Below the pieces are notes generated by a model. The model saw only the letters and a list, made by a program, of their open reading frames with translations. It ran no database searches and was not told the DNA's origin. Below are positions 55,899 to 64,000 of a stretch of 64,000 bases of DNA, one piece after another. How positions within the stretch are numbered: position 1 is the stretch's first letter; each line of letters opens with the position of its first letter. The translations under genes were made by a program, and so were the position numbers. Source of the stretch: Allomuricauda sp. (GTDB lineage Bacteria > Bacteroidota > Bacteroidia > Flavobacteriales > Flavobacteriaceae); assembly GCF_002699205.1 (NCBI RefSeq), contig NZ_PABT01000049.1:124001-188000 (forward strand). The letters are read 5' to 3'.

Positions 55899-57263
55899 AT
55901 GGACACAATCAACGATTTTATATCCTCACTTTTGCCCTATACCGAGTGGCCCATGTTAATCCTTCTTATTGGGGGAGGGTTGTTTTTGGCCTTTTATTCA
56001 AAATTTGTGCCCTTTCGGCATTTTGGCCATGCCATAGCCGTGGTCTCGGGTAAGTATGACGATAAAAATGCAAAAGGCGATGTAAGTTCTTTCCAAGCCC
56101 TTTCCGCAGCTGTAGCTGCAACTGTGGGGTTGGGAAATATATCCGGGGTCGCCATAGCTATACACGATGGTGGGCCAGGTGTGGTCTTCTGGATTTGGAT
56201 GACCGCTCTTTTGGGGATGGGAATAAAATTTTACTCAGGTAGTTTGGCCATTATGTTCCGTGGAACTGATTCCGAAGGTCATATGCAAGGAGGCCCTATG
56301 TTCTATATTACACTGGGAATGGGAAAATGGGCCAAACCCATGGCTGTCTTTTTTAGTATTTGTGGATTGTTCGGATTTTTAGGGGTGTTTACCGCCAATC
56401 AATTTACCGAAGCATTTATGGGGGTAGTGGAGCCTCATGAGACCATCTGGGCAACCAGTGAATATAATTGGAAACTTGGCATAGGCTTTTTTCTGGCCAT
56501 AATCACCTCTATTGTGATTTTTGGCGGACTTAATAAAATAGCCAAAGTGGCCTCTGCCATAGTCCCGTTTATGGTGGGGATTTATCTATTGGCCGTCGTT
56601 TTTGTGATGGCAAGTAATGCAGGGGAAGTACTCCCAGCTCTAAAAATGATATTGGTGGAAGCCTGGAATTTTGACACTATGGTCACTGGTGGATTTTGGG
56701 GCTTGGTGATCGTTGGGGTTCGAAGGGCCATGTTTTCCAACGAAGCAGGTTTGGGAAGCGCGCCCATGTACCACGGACAATCCCGAAATGATGAACCGGT
56801 CAAAGAAGGACTCGTGGCTATGCTGGGACCGTTCATTGATACGATTTTAGTATGTACCTTTACCGCAGTGGTAATAATTTTGAGCGGCGCCTACCTTGAG
56901 GACGGTAGTGGAATTGTAATGACGATGTCCGCATTTGAAACAACACTCTATGGTATCGGTGACATATTGCTGATGGTAATTGTTACAGCATTTGCGTTGT
57001 CAACCTTGTTTACCTATTCATACTATGGCGTAAAAAGCCTTTCATTTTTGACCAATGCAAAAATTGGAAAATGGTACAATGTGTTTTTTGTGGTGATGAT
57101 AATTTTTGCCTCGATAGCCTCATTGACATTGGTGAAAAACTTGATTGACTTGTCGTATGCACTCATGGTGATACCCAATATGATAGCTGTACTCTATCTT
57201 TCACCAAAGGTGAACGCAGCAACCAAACGATATTTTGAAAAAAGAAAAAAAGGTGGCGCATAA
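55899..57263 (+). CDS. Alanine/glycine:cation symporter (AGCS family)
   Basis: A 454-residue inner-membrane transporter with about ten to eleven helices. Family-typical motifs are FQALSAAVAATVGLGNISGVAIAIHDGGPGVVFWIWMTALLGMGIKF (about 65-110), GGPMFYITLGMG, and RRAMFSNEAGLGSAPMYHG (about 277). It imports alanine or glycine with Na+ or H+. It lacks the long C-terminal tail of some homologues. Its 3' end overlaps the start of era. Confidence 0.93.
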   Translation: MDTINDFISSLLPYTEWPMLILLIGGGLFLAFYSKFVPFRHFGHAIAVVSGKYDDKNAKGDVSSFQALSAAVAATVGLGNISGVAIAIHDGGPGVVFWIWMTALLGMGIKFYSGSLAIMFRGTDSEGHMQGGPMFYITLGMGKWAKPMAVFFSICGLFGFLGVFTANQFTEAFMGVVEPHETIWATSEYNWKLGIGFFLAIITSIVIFGGLNKIAKVASAIVPFMVGIYLLAVVFVMASNAGEVLPALKMILVEAWNFDTMVTGGFWGLVIVGVRRAMFSNEAGLGSAPMYHGQSRNDEPVKEGLVAMLGPFIDTILVCTFTAVVIILSGAYLEDGSGIVMTMSAFETTLYGIGDILLMVIVTAFALSTLFTYSYYGVKSLSFLTNAKIGKWYNVFFVVMIIFASIASLTLVKNLIDLSYALMVIPNMIAVLYLSPKVNAATKRYFEKRKKGGA

Positions 57264-58134
57264 AGCAGGATTTGTAAATATTATCGGTAATCCCAATGTG
57301 GGCAAATCTACATTGATGAATGCCTTTGTGGGTGAGAAACTCTCCATTATCACCTCCAAGGCACAGACTACCCGTCACCGTATTTTGGGGATAGTCAACG
57401 GAGATGATTTCCAGATGATCCTGTCCGATACACCGGGAATTATAAAACCTGCCTATGAGCTACAAACTTCCATGATGGATTTTGTGAAATCCGCGTTTGA
57501 AGATGCAGATGTGCTATTGTATATGGTGGAGATAGGCGAGAAGGCCCTCAAGGATGAATCTTTCTTCAAAAGAATACAGAACAGTAAAATCCCCGTGTTG
57601 TTGCTTCTCAATAAAATTGACACATCCGATCAGCAGATTTTGGAAGAACAAATGCAATATTGGCAAGAACAATTGCCCAATGCGGAGATTCATCCCATTT
57701 CGGCTTTGGAGAACTTCAATGTCAAAGAAGTATTCAACCGTATTTTGGAACTGCTGCCCGAAGCACCTCCTTTTTATCCAAAAGATCAAATTACCGATAA
57801 GCCCGAACGCTTTTTTGTGAACGAGACCATTCGTGAAAAAATCCTGCTTCATTATAAAAAGGAAATTCCATATTCTGTTGAGGTTGAGACTGAGGAATTT
57901 TTGGAAGATGAGGATATCATCCGTATTCGTTCCGTAATTATGGTGGAGCGCGAAACCCAAAAGGGGATAATTATCGGCCACAAGGGAAGTGCCATTAAAA
58001 GGGTCGGTGTGGAAGCCCGTAAAGATTTGGAGAAATTCTTTGCCAAACAGGTTCATATCGAACTTTATGTAAAGGTGAACAAGAACTGGCGCAGCAATCC
58101 CCAACAGCTTAAACGATTTGGGTACAATAAATAG
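57253..58134 (+). CDS. era: GTPase Era
   Basis: A 293-residue ribosome-assembly GTPase. G1 GNPNVGKST, G2 in QTTRHRILG, G3 DTPG, G4 NKID, and the C-terminal KH domain with IIGHKGSAIKRVGVEARKDLEKFF. It binds the 3' end of 16S rRNA during 30S maturation. Start: GTG at 57253 gives (M)AHKAGFVNIIGNPNVGK, the usual length; a TTG at 57235 would add six lysine-rich residues. Either start lies inside the preceding symporter gene, so translation is probably coupled. Confidence 0.94.
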   Translation: MAHKAGFVNIIGNPNVGKSTLMNAFVGEKLSIITSKAQTTRHRILGIVNGDDFQMILSDTPGIIKPAYELQTSMMDFVKSAFEDADVLLYMVEIGEKALKDESFFKRIQNSKIPVLLLLNKIDTSDQQILEEQMQYWQEQLPNAEIHPISALENFNVKEVFNRILELLPEAPPFYPKDQITDKPERFFVNETIREKILLHYKKEIPYSVEVETEEFLEDEDIIRIRSVIMVERETQKGIIIGHKGSAIKRVGVEARKDLEKFFAKQVHIELYVKVNKNWRSNPQQLKRFGYNK

Positions 58135-58161
58135 GGGTGATAAGTTAAGACAGTTAAAATA

Positions 58162-59085
58162 TCAGTTCCAGACCAGGTTCTGAGTGTTCAAAGAATCTAA
58201 CAAGAATTTAGAGATTCCGATTTCTTTTTGTATTCGAGCGTTTACTTCCTCTTTAAGAATGGAATCCATTAGATAAAAAGAAATGAGGTAATCTATATAA
58301 ATAGAATTACCTTCTTCTAAATTGTTCTCTTCATCAATGGTTTTTAGTAAAAGGGAATCATTTATTAGGGCAGCTGTATTGATTTTGGCAATTTTAAACT
58401 CATTGGTGATTTGGTGGCTTTCCGGAATTTGGTTCAATGCAGCGAAAGCATATTCATAATCACTATTGTTGATGGCATGTTGATAGGCCTCAAGTGCCTT
58501 ATTGGCCTCATGTCGGTTTGTTGAAAAAGCTGTATACTTAGTATTCAATAGAACAATCTCGCGCATACTACTGCTAAACCATTGGTTATCTTTAAAGCTA
58601 TAAATATCGGAGAGATACGGTTTTCCGTTATACAAGTCTATTCGATATTTTGTGAAGTGGTAGTAGCCCTCTTCAATAAGAAGATATGTTACTTCTGCAT
58701 AAGTATCCATTATATTGGTTTTGATATGTTTAAGTGTTGCTCCTGAATGTTTGACCTTATTAATTAGGTTCAAATTGAGGTTGGTTACAACACCCTTTAC
58801 AGTTGTTTCATATACATGATTGAATACGTCATGTCCGATATTGTCCAACTTTCCAATTTTACGTTTAAAAAGGGTATGGCTCCATACTTTCTTTATGAAA
58901 TCGAACTCAAATTTTTCAAGGGATCGGTTTAATTCTCCGACAAATTGGTGTACGTGTTGTATTTGTTCCTTTGTTAAACTTTGTTCAGATTGAAAATCAT
59001 CACAAGACAAAAATAGCATGGTGATGATTAGCAGTATTGAGATACACTTTTTACTATTGAGTAGATCTTTTCTTCCGTCTATCAT
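58162..59085 (-). CDS. Hypothetical lipoprotein
   Basis: A 307-residue protein of unknown function. A hydrophobic N-terminus ends in a lipobox LFLSC (Cys28) followed by DDF, which suits surface or periplasmic lipoproteins. The rest is mixed alpha/beta with NTF2-like possibilities in the first half (VKGVVTNLNLNLINKV, TYAEVTYLLIEEGYYHFTKYRIDLYNGKPYLSDIYSF) and helical repeats in the second (ALEAYQHAINNSDYEYAFAALNQIPE). The ATG at 59085 is used; a TTG at 59136 is less likely. Convergent with era, 27 bp apart. Confidence 0.7.
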   Translation of the reverse strand: MIDGRKDLLNSKKCISILLIITMLFLSCDDFQSEQSLTKEQIQHVHQFVGELNRSLEKFEFDFIKKVWSHTLFKRKIGKLDNIGHDVFNHVYETTVKGVVTNLNLNLINKVKHSGATLKHIKTNIMDTYAEVTYLLIEEGYYHFTKYRIDLYNGKPYLSDIYSFKDNQWFSSSMREIVLLNTKYTAFSTNRHEANKALEAYQHAINNSDYEYAFAALNQIPESHQITNEFKIAKINTAALINDSLLLKTIDEENNLEEGNSIYIDYLISFYLMDSILKEEVNARIQKEIGISKFLLDSLNTQNLVWN

Positions 59086-59211
59086 ATTAATTTTGGCTGG
59101 TGCCAATCGTATCAGTTTACTATGTGGATTACACAATTTAAGTTGAATTTACAAAATCCCAAAAAACAGGTCTATTTTGTTGATTCCTCCACTGATTACG
59201 GTTGTCAATTT

Positions 59212-59721
59212 TTAAATCCTCTCAAAATTGGAAATCAATTCTCTAAAAAAACTTTTCAACTGTTCCATTTGTCCCTTGCCTTTTGCCCTTCCCATACGGC
59301 CAAAGGCATATAATGAAAACCAAACGACCACCAAGAAGAACATGCCCAGCAGCCATAAGGTAATATCTTTTCCCAAAGCGTAATTGGAATAAGCAAAAAT
59401 GCCCATTATGATGAACAACGTGCCCACTCCAAAATGCAGGAACATAAAAAATGTCCATAGGGTAGGGTTGGGACCAAATACACCTCTAATATTGCAAATC
59501 CCTTCCTCAAAACAAGAAAGTTCTAAATGAAGTTGTGGCGTCCAAAAGTTGGTGTCCTCCTTTTTAAACTTGACAAAAATATGGTCATCCAATCGTTTGA
59601 TCATAAAAGAATCGCCCGAAACATTATCAAAAGCGGCTTTCAATTGCTCCAAATTTGTTCTCAGGGAGACACGAAAACGGGGCCGTAAAACAATTTCATT
59701 TGTTAAGTCGCTCATAATCAT
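59212..59721 (-). CDS. Hypothetical two-helix membrane protein
   Basis: A 169-residue protein. The first 90 residues look like a soluble beta-rich domain (RFRVSLRTNLEQLKAAFDNV, DDHIFVKFKKEDTNFWTPQLHLEL), followed by two transmembrane helices (about 90-112 and 118-140) and a basic cytoplasmic tail. No family is recognised. It is divergent from der, with only 70 bp between the starts. Confidence 0.65.
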   Translation of the reverse strand: MIMSDLTNEIVLRPRFRVSLRTNLEQLKAAFDNVSGDSFMIKRLDDHIFVKFKKEDTNFWTPQLHLELSCFEEGICNIRGVFGPNPTLWTFFMFLHFGVGTLFIIMGIFAYSNYALGKDITLWLLGMFFLVVVWFSLYAFGRMGRAKGKGQMEQLKSFFRELISNFERI

Positions 59722-59767
59722 TTGAAAATGATTGAAAAAGGTATCATTTTTTCTTCATAATAAATGG

Positions 59768-59775
59768 TATTTTTG
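59768..59775 (+). promoter_or_regulatory. Candidate -7 element for der
   Basis: TATTTTTG (followed by CC) fits TAnnTTTG and lies 16 bp before the der ATG at 59792. It supports that start over the upstream in-frame codon at 59732. No -33 box is visible. Confidence 0.4.
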
Positions 59776-59791
59776 CCAAAAATTAAACCTA

Positions 59792-61093
59792 ATGGGAGCT
59801 ATTGTAGCCATTGTGGGAAGGCCCAATGTTGGGAAGTCCACCTTTTTCAACCGACTCATTCAGCGCCGAGAGGCCATAGTGGATGCCGTTAGTGGCGTTA
59901 CACGTGACCGTCATTATGGTAAAAGTGATTGGAACGGCAAGGAATTTTCTTTGATTGATACTGGGGGTTACGTAGTGGGTAGCGACGATATTTTTGAGAA
60001 AGAAATCGACAAACAAGTTGAATTGGCCATTGATGAAGCCGATGCCATCATTTTTATGGTGGATGTAGAAGCAGGCGTTACCGGAATGGATGAAGATGTC
60101 GCCAAGCTTTTGCGCAAGGTGGACAAACCCATTTTTTTGGCCGTGAACAAGGTAGACAACTCCAAACGTATGGCGGATGCCGTGGAATTCTATTCCTTGG
60201 GATTGGGCGAATATTATCCGTTGTCAAGTATAAATGGCAGTGGTACCGGTGAATTGCTGGATGCCCTTGTGAAAGTATTGCCCGATGAGGAAGAAGAGGA
60301 AAGTGAACTGCCCCGTTTTGCCGTGGTTGGACGACCCAATGCCGGAAAATCCTCATTTATCAATGCGCTGATAGGAGAGGAAAGGTATATTGTGACCGAT
60401 ATTGCCGGAACTACACGAGATAGCATCGATACCAAATATAACCGTTTCGGGTTTGAATTTAATTTGGTGGATACGGCGGGTATCCGTAGAAAGGCCAAAG
60501 TAAAGGAAGACTTGGAGTTTTACTCCGTGATGCGTTCCGTAAGGGCAATCGAACACTGTGATGTATGTATTTTGATGCTGGATGCGACCAGGGGTTTTGA
60601 CGGACAGGTACAGAACATATTTTGGCTGGCACAGCGTAACAATAAGGGGATTGTGATCCTGGTGAACAAATGGGACTTGGTGGAAAAGGAAACCAATTCG
60701 GTAAAAGAATACACTGCCAAAATAAAAGAGGTGATTTCCCCTTTTGATGATGTACCGATTCTCTTTGTATCCGTTTTGAACAAACAACGGATTTACAAAG
60801 CGATAGAAACTGCTGTGGATGTATATAAAAACCGTTCAAAACGCATTCCGACACGTAAACTGAACGATGTGATGTTGCCCATCATTGAAAAAACACCACC
60901 TCCTTCGATCAAAGGGAAATACGTAAAAATCAAATTTTGCACCCAATTGCCCACACCGTATCCGCAATTTGCATTTTTCTGCAACTTACCACAGTATGTG
61001 AAAGATCCGTATAAACGGTTTTTGGAAAATAAAATCAGGCAGAATTTTGATTTTACCGGGGTTCCGATGACCATTTTTATGCGGAAGAAGTAA
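59792..61093 (+). CDS. der: Ribosome-associated double GTPase Der (EngA)
   Basis: A 433-residue 50S assembly factor with two tandem G domains and a C-terminal KH-like domain. G domain 1: [18 protein letters not shown] domain 2: [17 protein letters not shown]. The C-terminus ([29 protein letters not shown] ... [11 protein letters not shown]) is the KH-like part. An in-frame upstream extension to 59732 would add 20 untypical residues and precede the apparent promoter, so ATG 59792 is chosen. Stop codon directly abuts the pbpC stop on the other strand. Confidence 0.96.
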   Translation: MGAIVAIVGRPNVGKSTFFNRLIQRREAIVDAVSGVTRDRHYGKSDWNGKEFSLIDTGGYVVGSDDIFEKEIDKQVELAIDEADAIIFMVDVEAGVTGMDEDVAKLLRKVDKPIFLAVNKVDNSKRMADAVEFYSLGLGEYYPLSSINGSGTGELLDALVKVLPDEEEEESELPRFAVVGRPNAGKSSFINALIGEERYIVTDIAGTTRDSIDTKYNRFGFEFNLVDTAGIRRKAKVKEDLEFYSVMRSVRAIEHCDVCILMLDATRGFDGQVQNIFWLAQRNNKGIVILVNKWDLVEKETNSVKEYTAKIKEVISPFDDVPILFVSVLNKQRIYKAIETAVDVYKNRSKRIPTRKLNDVMLPIIEKTPPPSIKGKYVKIKFCTQLPTPYPQFAFFCNLPQYVKDPYKRFLENKIRQNFDFTGVPMTIFMRKK

Positions 61094-63466
61094 CTATTCA
61101 CCCGAAGCTGAACGTACATCCACCAGTTGTTGAATCCGATTTCCAAAATTGTCCACAGCGGTAAGGATGTACTCCCCCGGTTCAATAGCTAGGATAAGCT
61201 CGTGGAAGTTTTCGGTCTTGCCCACAAAAGTTTCATCCAAATACCAATAAATAATGGCATTGGATTGCTGATGGGCCAATTTTAGAACAATTTCAGAGGT
61301 TTTGTTGCCCAAATCCTTTGGTAGCAAAACTGCTTCGTTTTTTTTGGGGTAGATAAATTCCATTAAATTGTTTTCCAAAGCAGAGCAACCTTCCAAATAG
61401 GGGGGAAGGGGTTTGTAATTTGGATTGGAAGAAGTGTAATAGTATTCCAAAACAGGAGGAAGAACCATCCAATTTTTGGTCACCATATCTTCCAAGGGAT
61501 AACACTCCGAGTTGACCCTATATTGTTCCGATTTATCCAAAAATACCTGCTGATGATACGGACAGGGGGCACTTCGAGTACCGTGGGTGGGAACCAGGTC
61601 CTTTTTTGTGTCATCACAATATAAGGAAGCTCTATAACCGCTTTCTGAACAAACCTCTATTTCAACTAAGTCATCAAATGGTTCCTGGAACCAACCACTA
61701 TCGGGAAGTATATCCAAAACATCAAAAAGTAAAGGGGCCGCAGCGGTGATTCCTGTTAGTCCGGGCCTGCCCTCTCCATCGGCATTGCCCGCCCAAACGC
61801 CGATGGCATATTTGGGAGTTACACCAACTGCCCAAGCATCCTTAAAACCAAAACTGGTTCCTGTTTTCCAAGCAATGGGATGGGAGGAATCAAAAAACTG
61901 CCAGTTTTCATCACCTTCGGGCCGGTTTACCTCGTACATGGACCTGAAGGTACTATAGATTGCTCCTGCACCAAAAACTGTCGGGTCAAACTGTTGCTTA
62001 CCAAAATCTTTGGATTCATTTTGTAAATAGGTAGCTTTTGTAAACTCAAGGTTTCTGTAAGTGCTGGAATGCGTTGTAAAATAATTCAAACTGGAGGCCA
62101 TGGAAGCATAAGTCGAGGTCACTTCCCAAAGGGAACTTTCCGCACCTCCAAGAATCAAGGACAATCCATAATAAGATGCCGGTCTGTCCAAAGATTCCAT
62201 GTTCATCTTATGTAGTTTGTTATAGAATTTTTGAAGCCCGTATTCCCGTAGTAACCTAACTGCCGGCACATTCAGTGAACGGGAGAGTGCTTTGCTGGCA
62301 GGAACCGCCCCAACATGTTTCAAATCAAAATTCTGTGGATGGTATCCGTTGATCACTGTAGGTACGTCCTCCACCAAACTATTTGGGAGTAGTTGGCCTT
62401 CATCCAATAAGGAAGCAAATAGAAAAGGTTTTAATGTGCTTCCGGTACTTCTTTTTTTGGTGATGATGTCCACATAATTGGCATGTTTTTCCCCAGATGG
62501 TGAGTTTCCCACATACCCGAGTACTTTACGGGTCTCCACATCAAGGACCAAAATGGCCAGATTATGGATCTCGTTGCTTTGCAATTGCCGATAATGTCTT
62601 TCGGCCAAAGTATTCAGCTGCTGCTGTAGCGACCTGTCCAAAGAAGTGGTGATGCGTTGGCCGGGATGTTCATTTCGGATACGCTCGGTAAGATGAGGTG
62701 CTATATCCGGCAAAGGCATTGGTTTTTGTGGAAGTGGTTCAGAAATGGCCAGCTCGTAAGTGGTTTGGTCAATGATTTCTTTCTCCCATAGTTTTTTCAA
62801 TAATCGATTTCGTTTGTCCAAAAAAGCCTGTTCGTTTCTTCCCGGGAAAATTAGGGCAGGTGCATTTGGCAAAACGGCCAAGGCGGCAGATTGCCCCCAG
62901 CTCAATTCATGGGCAGGGATCCCAAAATAACGCCACGCTGCCGTTTCCAATCCCACTACATTGCCACCATAGGGGGTGTGGGAGGCATAGAGTTTCAAAA
63001 TTTCTTCCTTGGAGTACCGCAACTCCAACCGAGTGGCCATAAATACCTCGATGATTTTTTCCCAGTAGGTCCTGCTTCGATTTTTTCTGCTCAAACGGAT
63101 GACTTGTTGGGTAATGGTACTGCCACCCCTACGGGTCTCTTTGGTGAGATTGTGTCCTATGGCCTTGATAATGGAAATGGGGTTAAACCCGGGATGCTTG
63201 TAAAAATACTCATCCTCAAAAAGTAAAATACTTTGCTTAAAGCGCTCTGGAACTGAGTCTATTTGTGGAAACCGCCATTGACCATCCTCCGCGATGCGTG
63301 CTCCGATAAGGAAACCATCGGAACTGTCCACAACGGTTGAGGTCGGGTCTTTGAAAAGGGCTTTGGGCAGACAAAACAACCATAAAACCAAAATGATGCC
63401 CAGAACACTGAGCTTGATTTTATGGTCGACTAGGATTCTTTTTACTGGCGCTAAAAATTCACTCAT
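61094..63466 (-). CDS. pbpC: Penicillin-binding protein 1C
   Basis: A 790-residue bifunctional peptidoglycan synthase. An N-terminal membrane anchor (LSVLGIILVLWLFCLP) is followed by a GT51 glycosyltransferase (EDEYFYKHPGFNPISIIKAI, RRGGSTITQQVIRL; about 80-230), then a transpeptidase domain with STLK (active-site Ser), SLN (SRSLNVPAV) and KTGTS motifs, and a C-terminal BiPBP_C-like domain (about 700-785). It follows the alpha-2-macroglobulin-like gene by 6 bp, the classical pbpC-yfhM pairing. Confidence 0.95.
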   Translation of the reverse strand: MSEFLAPVKRILVDHKIKLSVLGIILVLWLFCLPKALFKDPTSTVVDSSDGFLIGARIAEDGQWRFPQIDSVPERFKQSILLFEDEYFYKHPGFNPISIIKAIGHNLTKETRRGGSTITQQVIRLSRKNRSRTYWEKIIEVFMATRLELRYSKEEILKLYASHTPYGGNVVGLETAAWRYFGIPAHELSWGQSAALAVLPNAPALIFPGRNEQAFLDKRNRLLKKLWEKEIIDQTTYELAISEPLPQKPMPLPDIAPHLTERIRNEHPGQRITTSLDRSLQQQLNTLAERHYRQLQSNEIHNLAILVLDVETRKVLGYVGNSPSGEKHANYVDIITKKRSTGSTLKPFLFASLLDEGQLLPNSLVEDVPTVINGYHPQNFDLKHVGAVPASKALSRSLNVPAVRLLREYGLQKFYNKLHKMNMESLDRPASYYGLSLILGGAESSLWEVTSTYASMASSLNYFTTHSSTYRNLEFTKATYLQNESKDFGKQQFDPTVFGAGAIYSTFRSMYEVNRPEGDENWQFFDSSHPIAWKTGTSFGFKDAWAVGVTPKYAIGVWAGNADGEGRPGLTGITAAAPLLFDVLDILPDSGWFQEPFDDLVEIEVCSESGYRASLYCDDTKKDLVPTHGTRSAPCPYHQQVFLDKSEQYRVNSECYPLEDMVTKNWMVLPPVLEYYYTSSNPNYKPLPPYLEGCSALENNLMEFIYPKKNEAVLLPKDLGNKTSEIVLKLAHQQSNAIIYWYLDETFVGKTENFHELILAIEPGEYILTAVDNFGNRIQQLVDVRSASGE

Positions 63467-63472
63467 GCAAGG

Positions 63473-64000
63473 TTACTGAACTATTTTTACCCATTTTCCT
63501 TTGTTTCGGGCTTGATAGTTGTTATCGTACATCGCTTCTGCTTGGGCACCTGGTAAATAATATTCACCCAAGAAAGAGGCATTCAATTTGATGATAAAGG
63601 TTTTGGATTTTTTGGCATCCAAGTCAAAATATAAATTGGTTCTATCATCTCTGGTATCCACATAATCCGCTGCGGAAGTGTTTGCATTGCCTCCCTCTGC
63701 AAATGAGGTATCCACAATCTCCCAACCACTGGGCACAATATGGGTGAGTGCAATGTTGTCGATATAATCATCCGAACTGTTGAAAATACTGACCTGTGCT
63801 TGGAATTCGGTTCCTTGCCTAAGTTCATCCACGTTGATGGAATTACCAAGGGGATCAACATAGTTTACGGTTAACCTTAGGTTCTGTTGTTGCGCCAATT
63901 CTTCACCCACGGGCAATTTGCCCGATTGGGTCAGTGTGGCATAAATAGTATTTCCCTCATTGTTTTTTACCTCAATTTCTTCTTTAAAAGATGTAATGGC
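63473..64000 (-). CDS. Alpha-2-macroglobulin family protein (C-terminal part, runs off the window)
   Basis: The open frame continues to the right edge without a stop; about 175 C-terminal residues are visible of a family usually about 1500-1900 long. TLTQSGKLPVGEELAQQQNLRLTVNYVD and ALTHIVPSGWEIVDTSF match the bacterial A2M C-terminal region, ending in LPGAQAEAMYDNNYQARNKGKWVKIVQ. Bacterial A2M lipoproteins trap proteases in the periplasm. Pairing with pbpC on one operon is the well-known yfhM-pbpC arrangement. Confidence 0.88.
   Translation of the reverse strand, partial: AITSFKEEIEVKNNEGNTIYATLTQSGKLPVGEELAQQQNLRLTVNYVDPLGNSINVDELRQGTEFQAQVSIFNSSDDYIDNIALTHIVPSGWEIVDTSFAEGGNANTSAADYVDTRDDRTNLYFDLDAKKSKTFIIKLNASFLGEYYLPGAQAEAMYDNNYQARNKGKWVKIVQ

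Noticed and set aside
59732..59791. N-terminal 20-residue extension of Der
   Set aside because: It lies upstream of or across the -7-like element, and family members start at [15 protein letters not shown].

Overview
The window is a stretch of chromosome from a member of the Bacteroidota, almost certainly family Flavobacteriaceae (marine, Muricauda/Allomuricauda-like, although the genus is a guess). The evidence is the type IX secretion/gliding cluster gldK-gldL-gldM-gldN, a SusC/SusD pair, several TonB-dependent receptors with a carboxypeptidase-like regulatory domain, HYC_CC_PP, DUF983, DUF1573 and GLPGLI family proteins, -7 elements of the TAnnTTTG type, and no obvious Shine-Dalgarno sequences.

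Layout. 1-3.7 kb (minus): start of mreC, then mreB, purH and a free-methionine sulfoxide reductase-like GAF protein. 3.8-9.4 kb (plus): a heavy-metal (probably copper) operon of an HYC_CC_PP protein, a TonB-dependent receptor, a secreted HMA protein and a CopA-type P-ATPase, followed by a 31-residue lysine-rich peptide gene. 9.7-16.6 kb (minus): groL-groS behind a strong sigma-54-like promoter, secG, a TPR protein, lptE, a sigma-54 activator without receiver domain, and miaB. 16.7-27.3 kb (plus): a membrane protein, topA, an arginase-fold protein with degraded metal ligands, gldKLMN ending in a strong terminator, and an FAD oxidoreductase. 27.3-36.8 kb: a DUF983 protein, an ABC-F ATPase, an LRR protein, a tripartite RND efflux operon (MFP, RND, TolC) and a CPXCG protein. 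36.8-46.6 kb (minus): an MFS transporter, then a SusC/SusD/lipoprotein uptake locus with two AraC-type regulators upstream.

46.79-55.65 kb is an integrative, mobilizable element in the 3' half of the initiator tRNA gene. A perfect 48-bp direct repeat marks the ends; one copy is the 3' part of the intact tRNA-fMet, the other a remnant beside a tyrosine integrase. Just inside each end lies an identical 24-bp direct repeat, probably arm-type integrase sites. The element carries a BfmA/BtgA-like mobilization protein and an HxH relaxase but no transfer apparatus, so it should be mobilized in trans. Its AT-rich cargo is a four-gene cassette: a small exported acidic four-cysteine peptide, a GLPGLI protein, an 889-residue TonB-receptor-like outer-membrane protein and a DUF1573 lipoprotein. 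This cassette is the best candidate here for an undescribed system. The 5' end of the same tRNA is also duplicated around a REP-like palindrome.

55.9-64 kb returns to housekeeping genes: an alanine:cation symporter, era, two unknown proteins, der, pbpC and the C-terminal part of an alpha-2-macroglobulin-like gene that runs off the window. Functional calls rest on motif and family recognition from sequence alone; no database search was possible.
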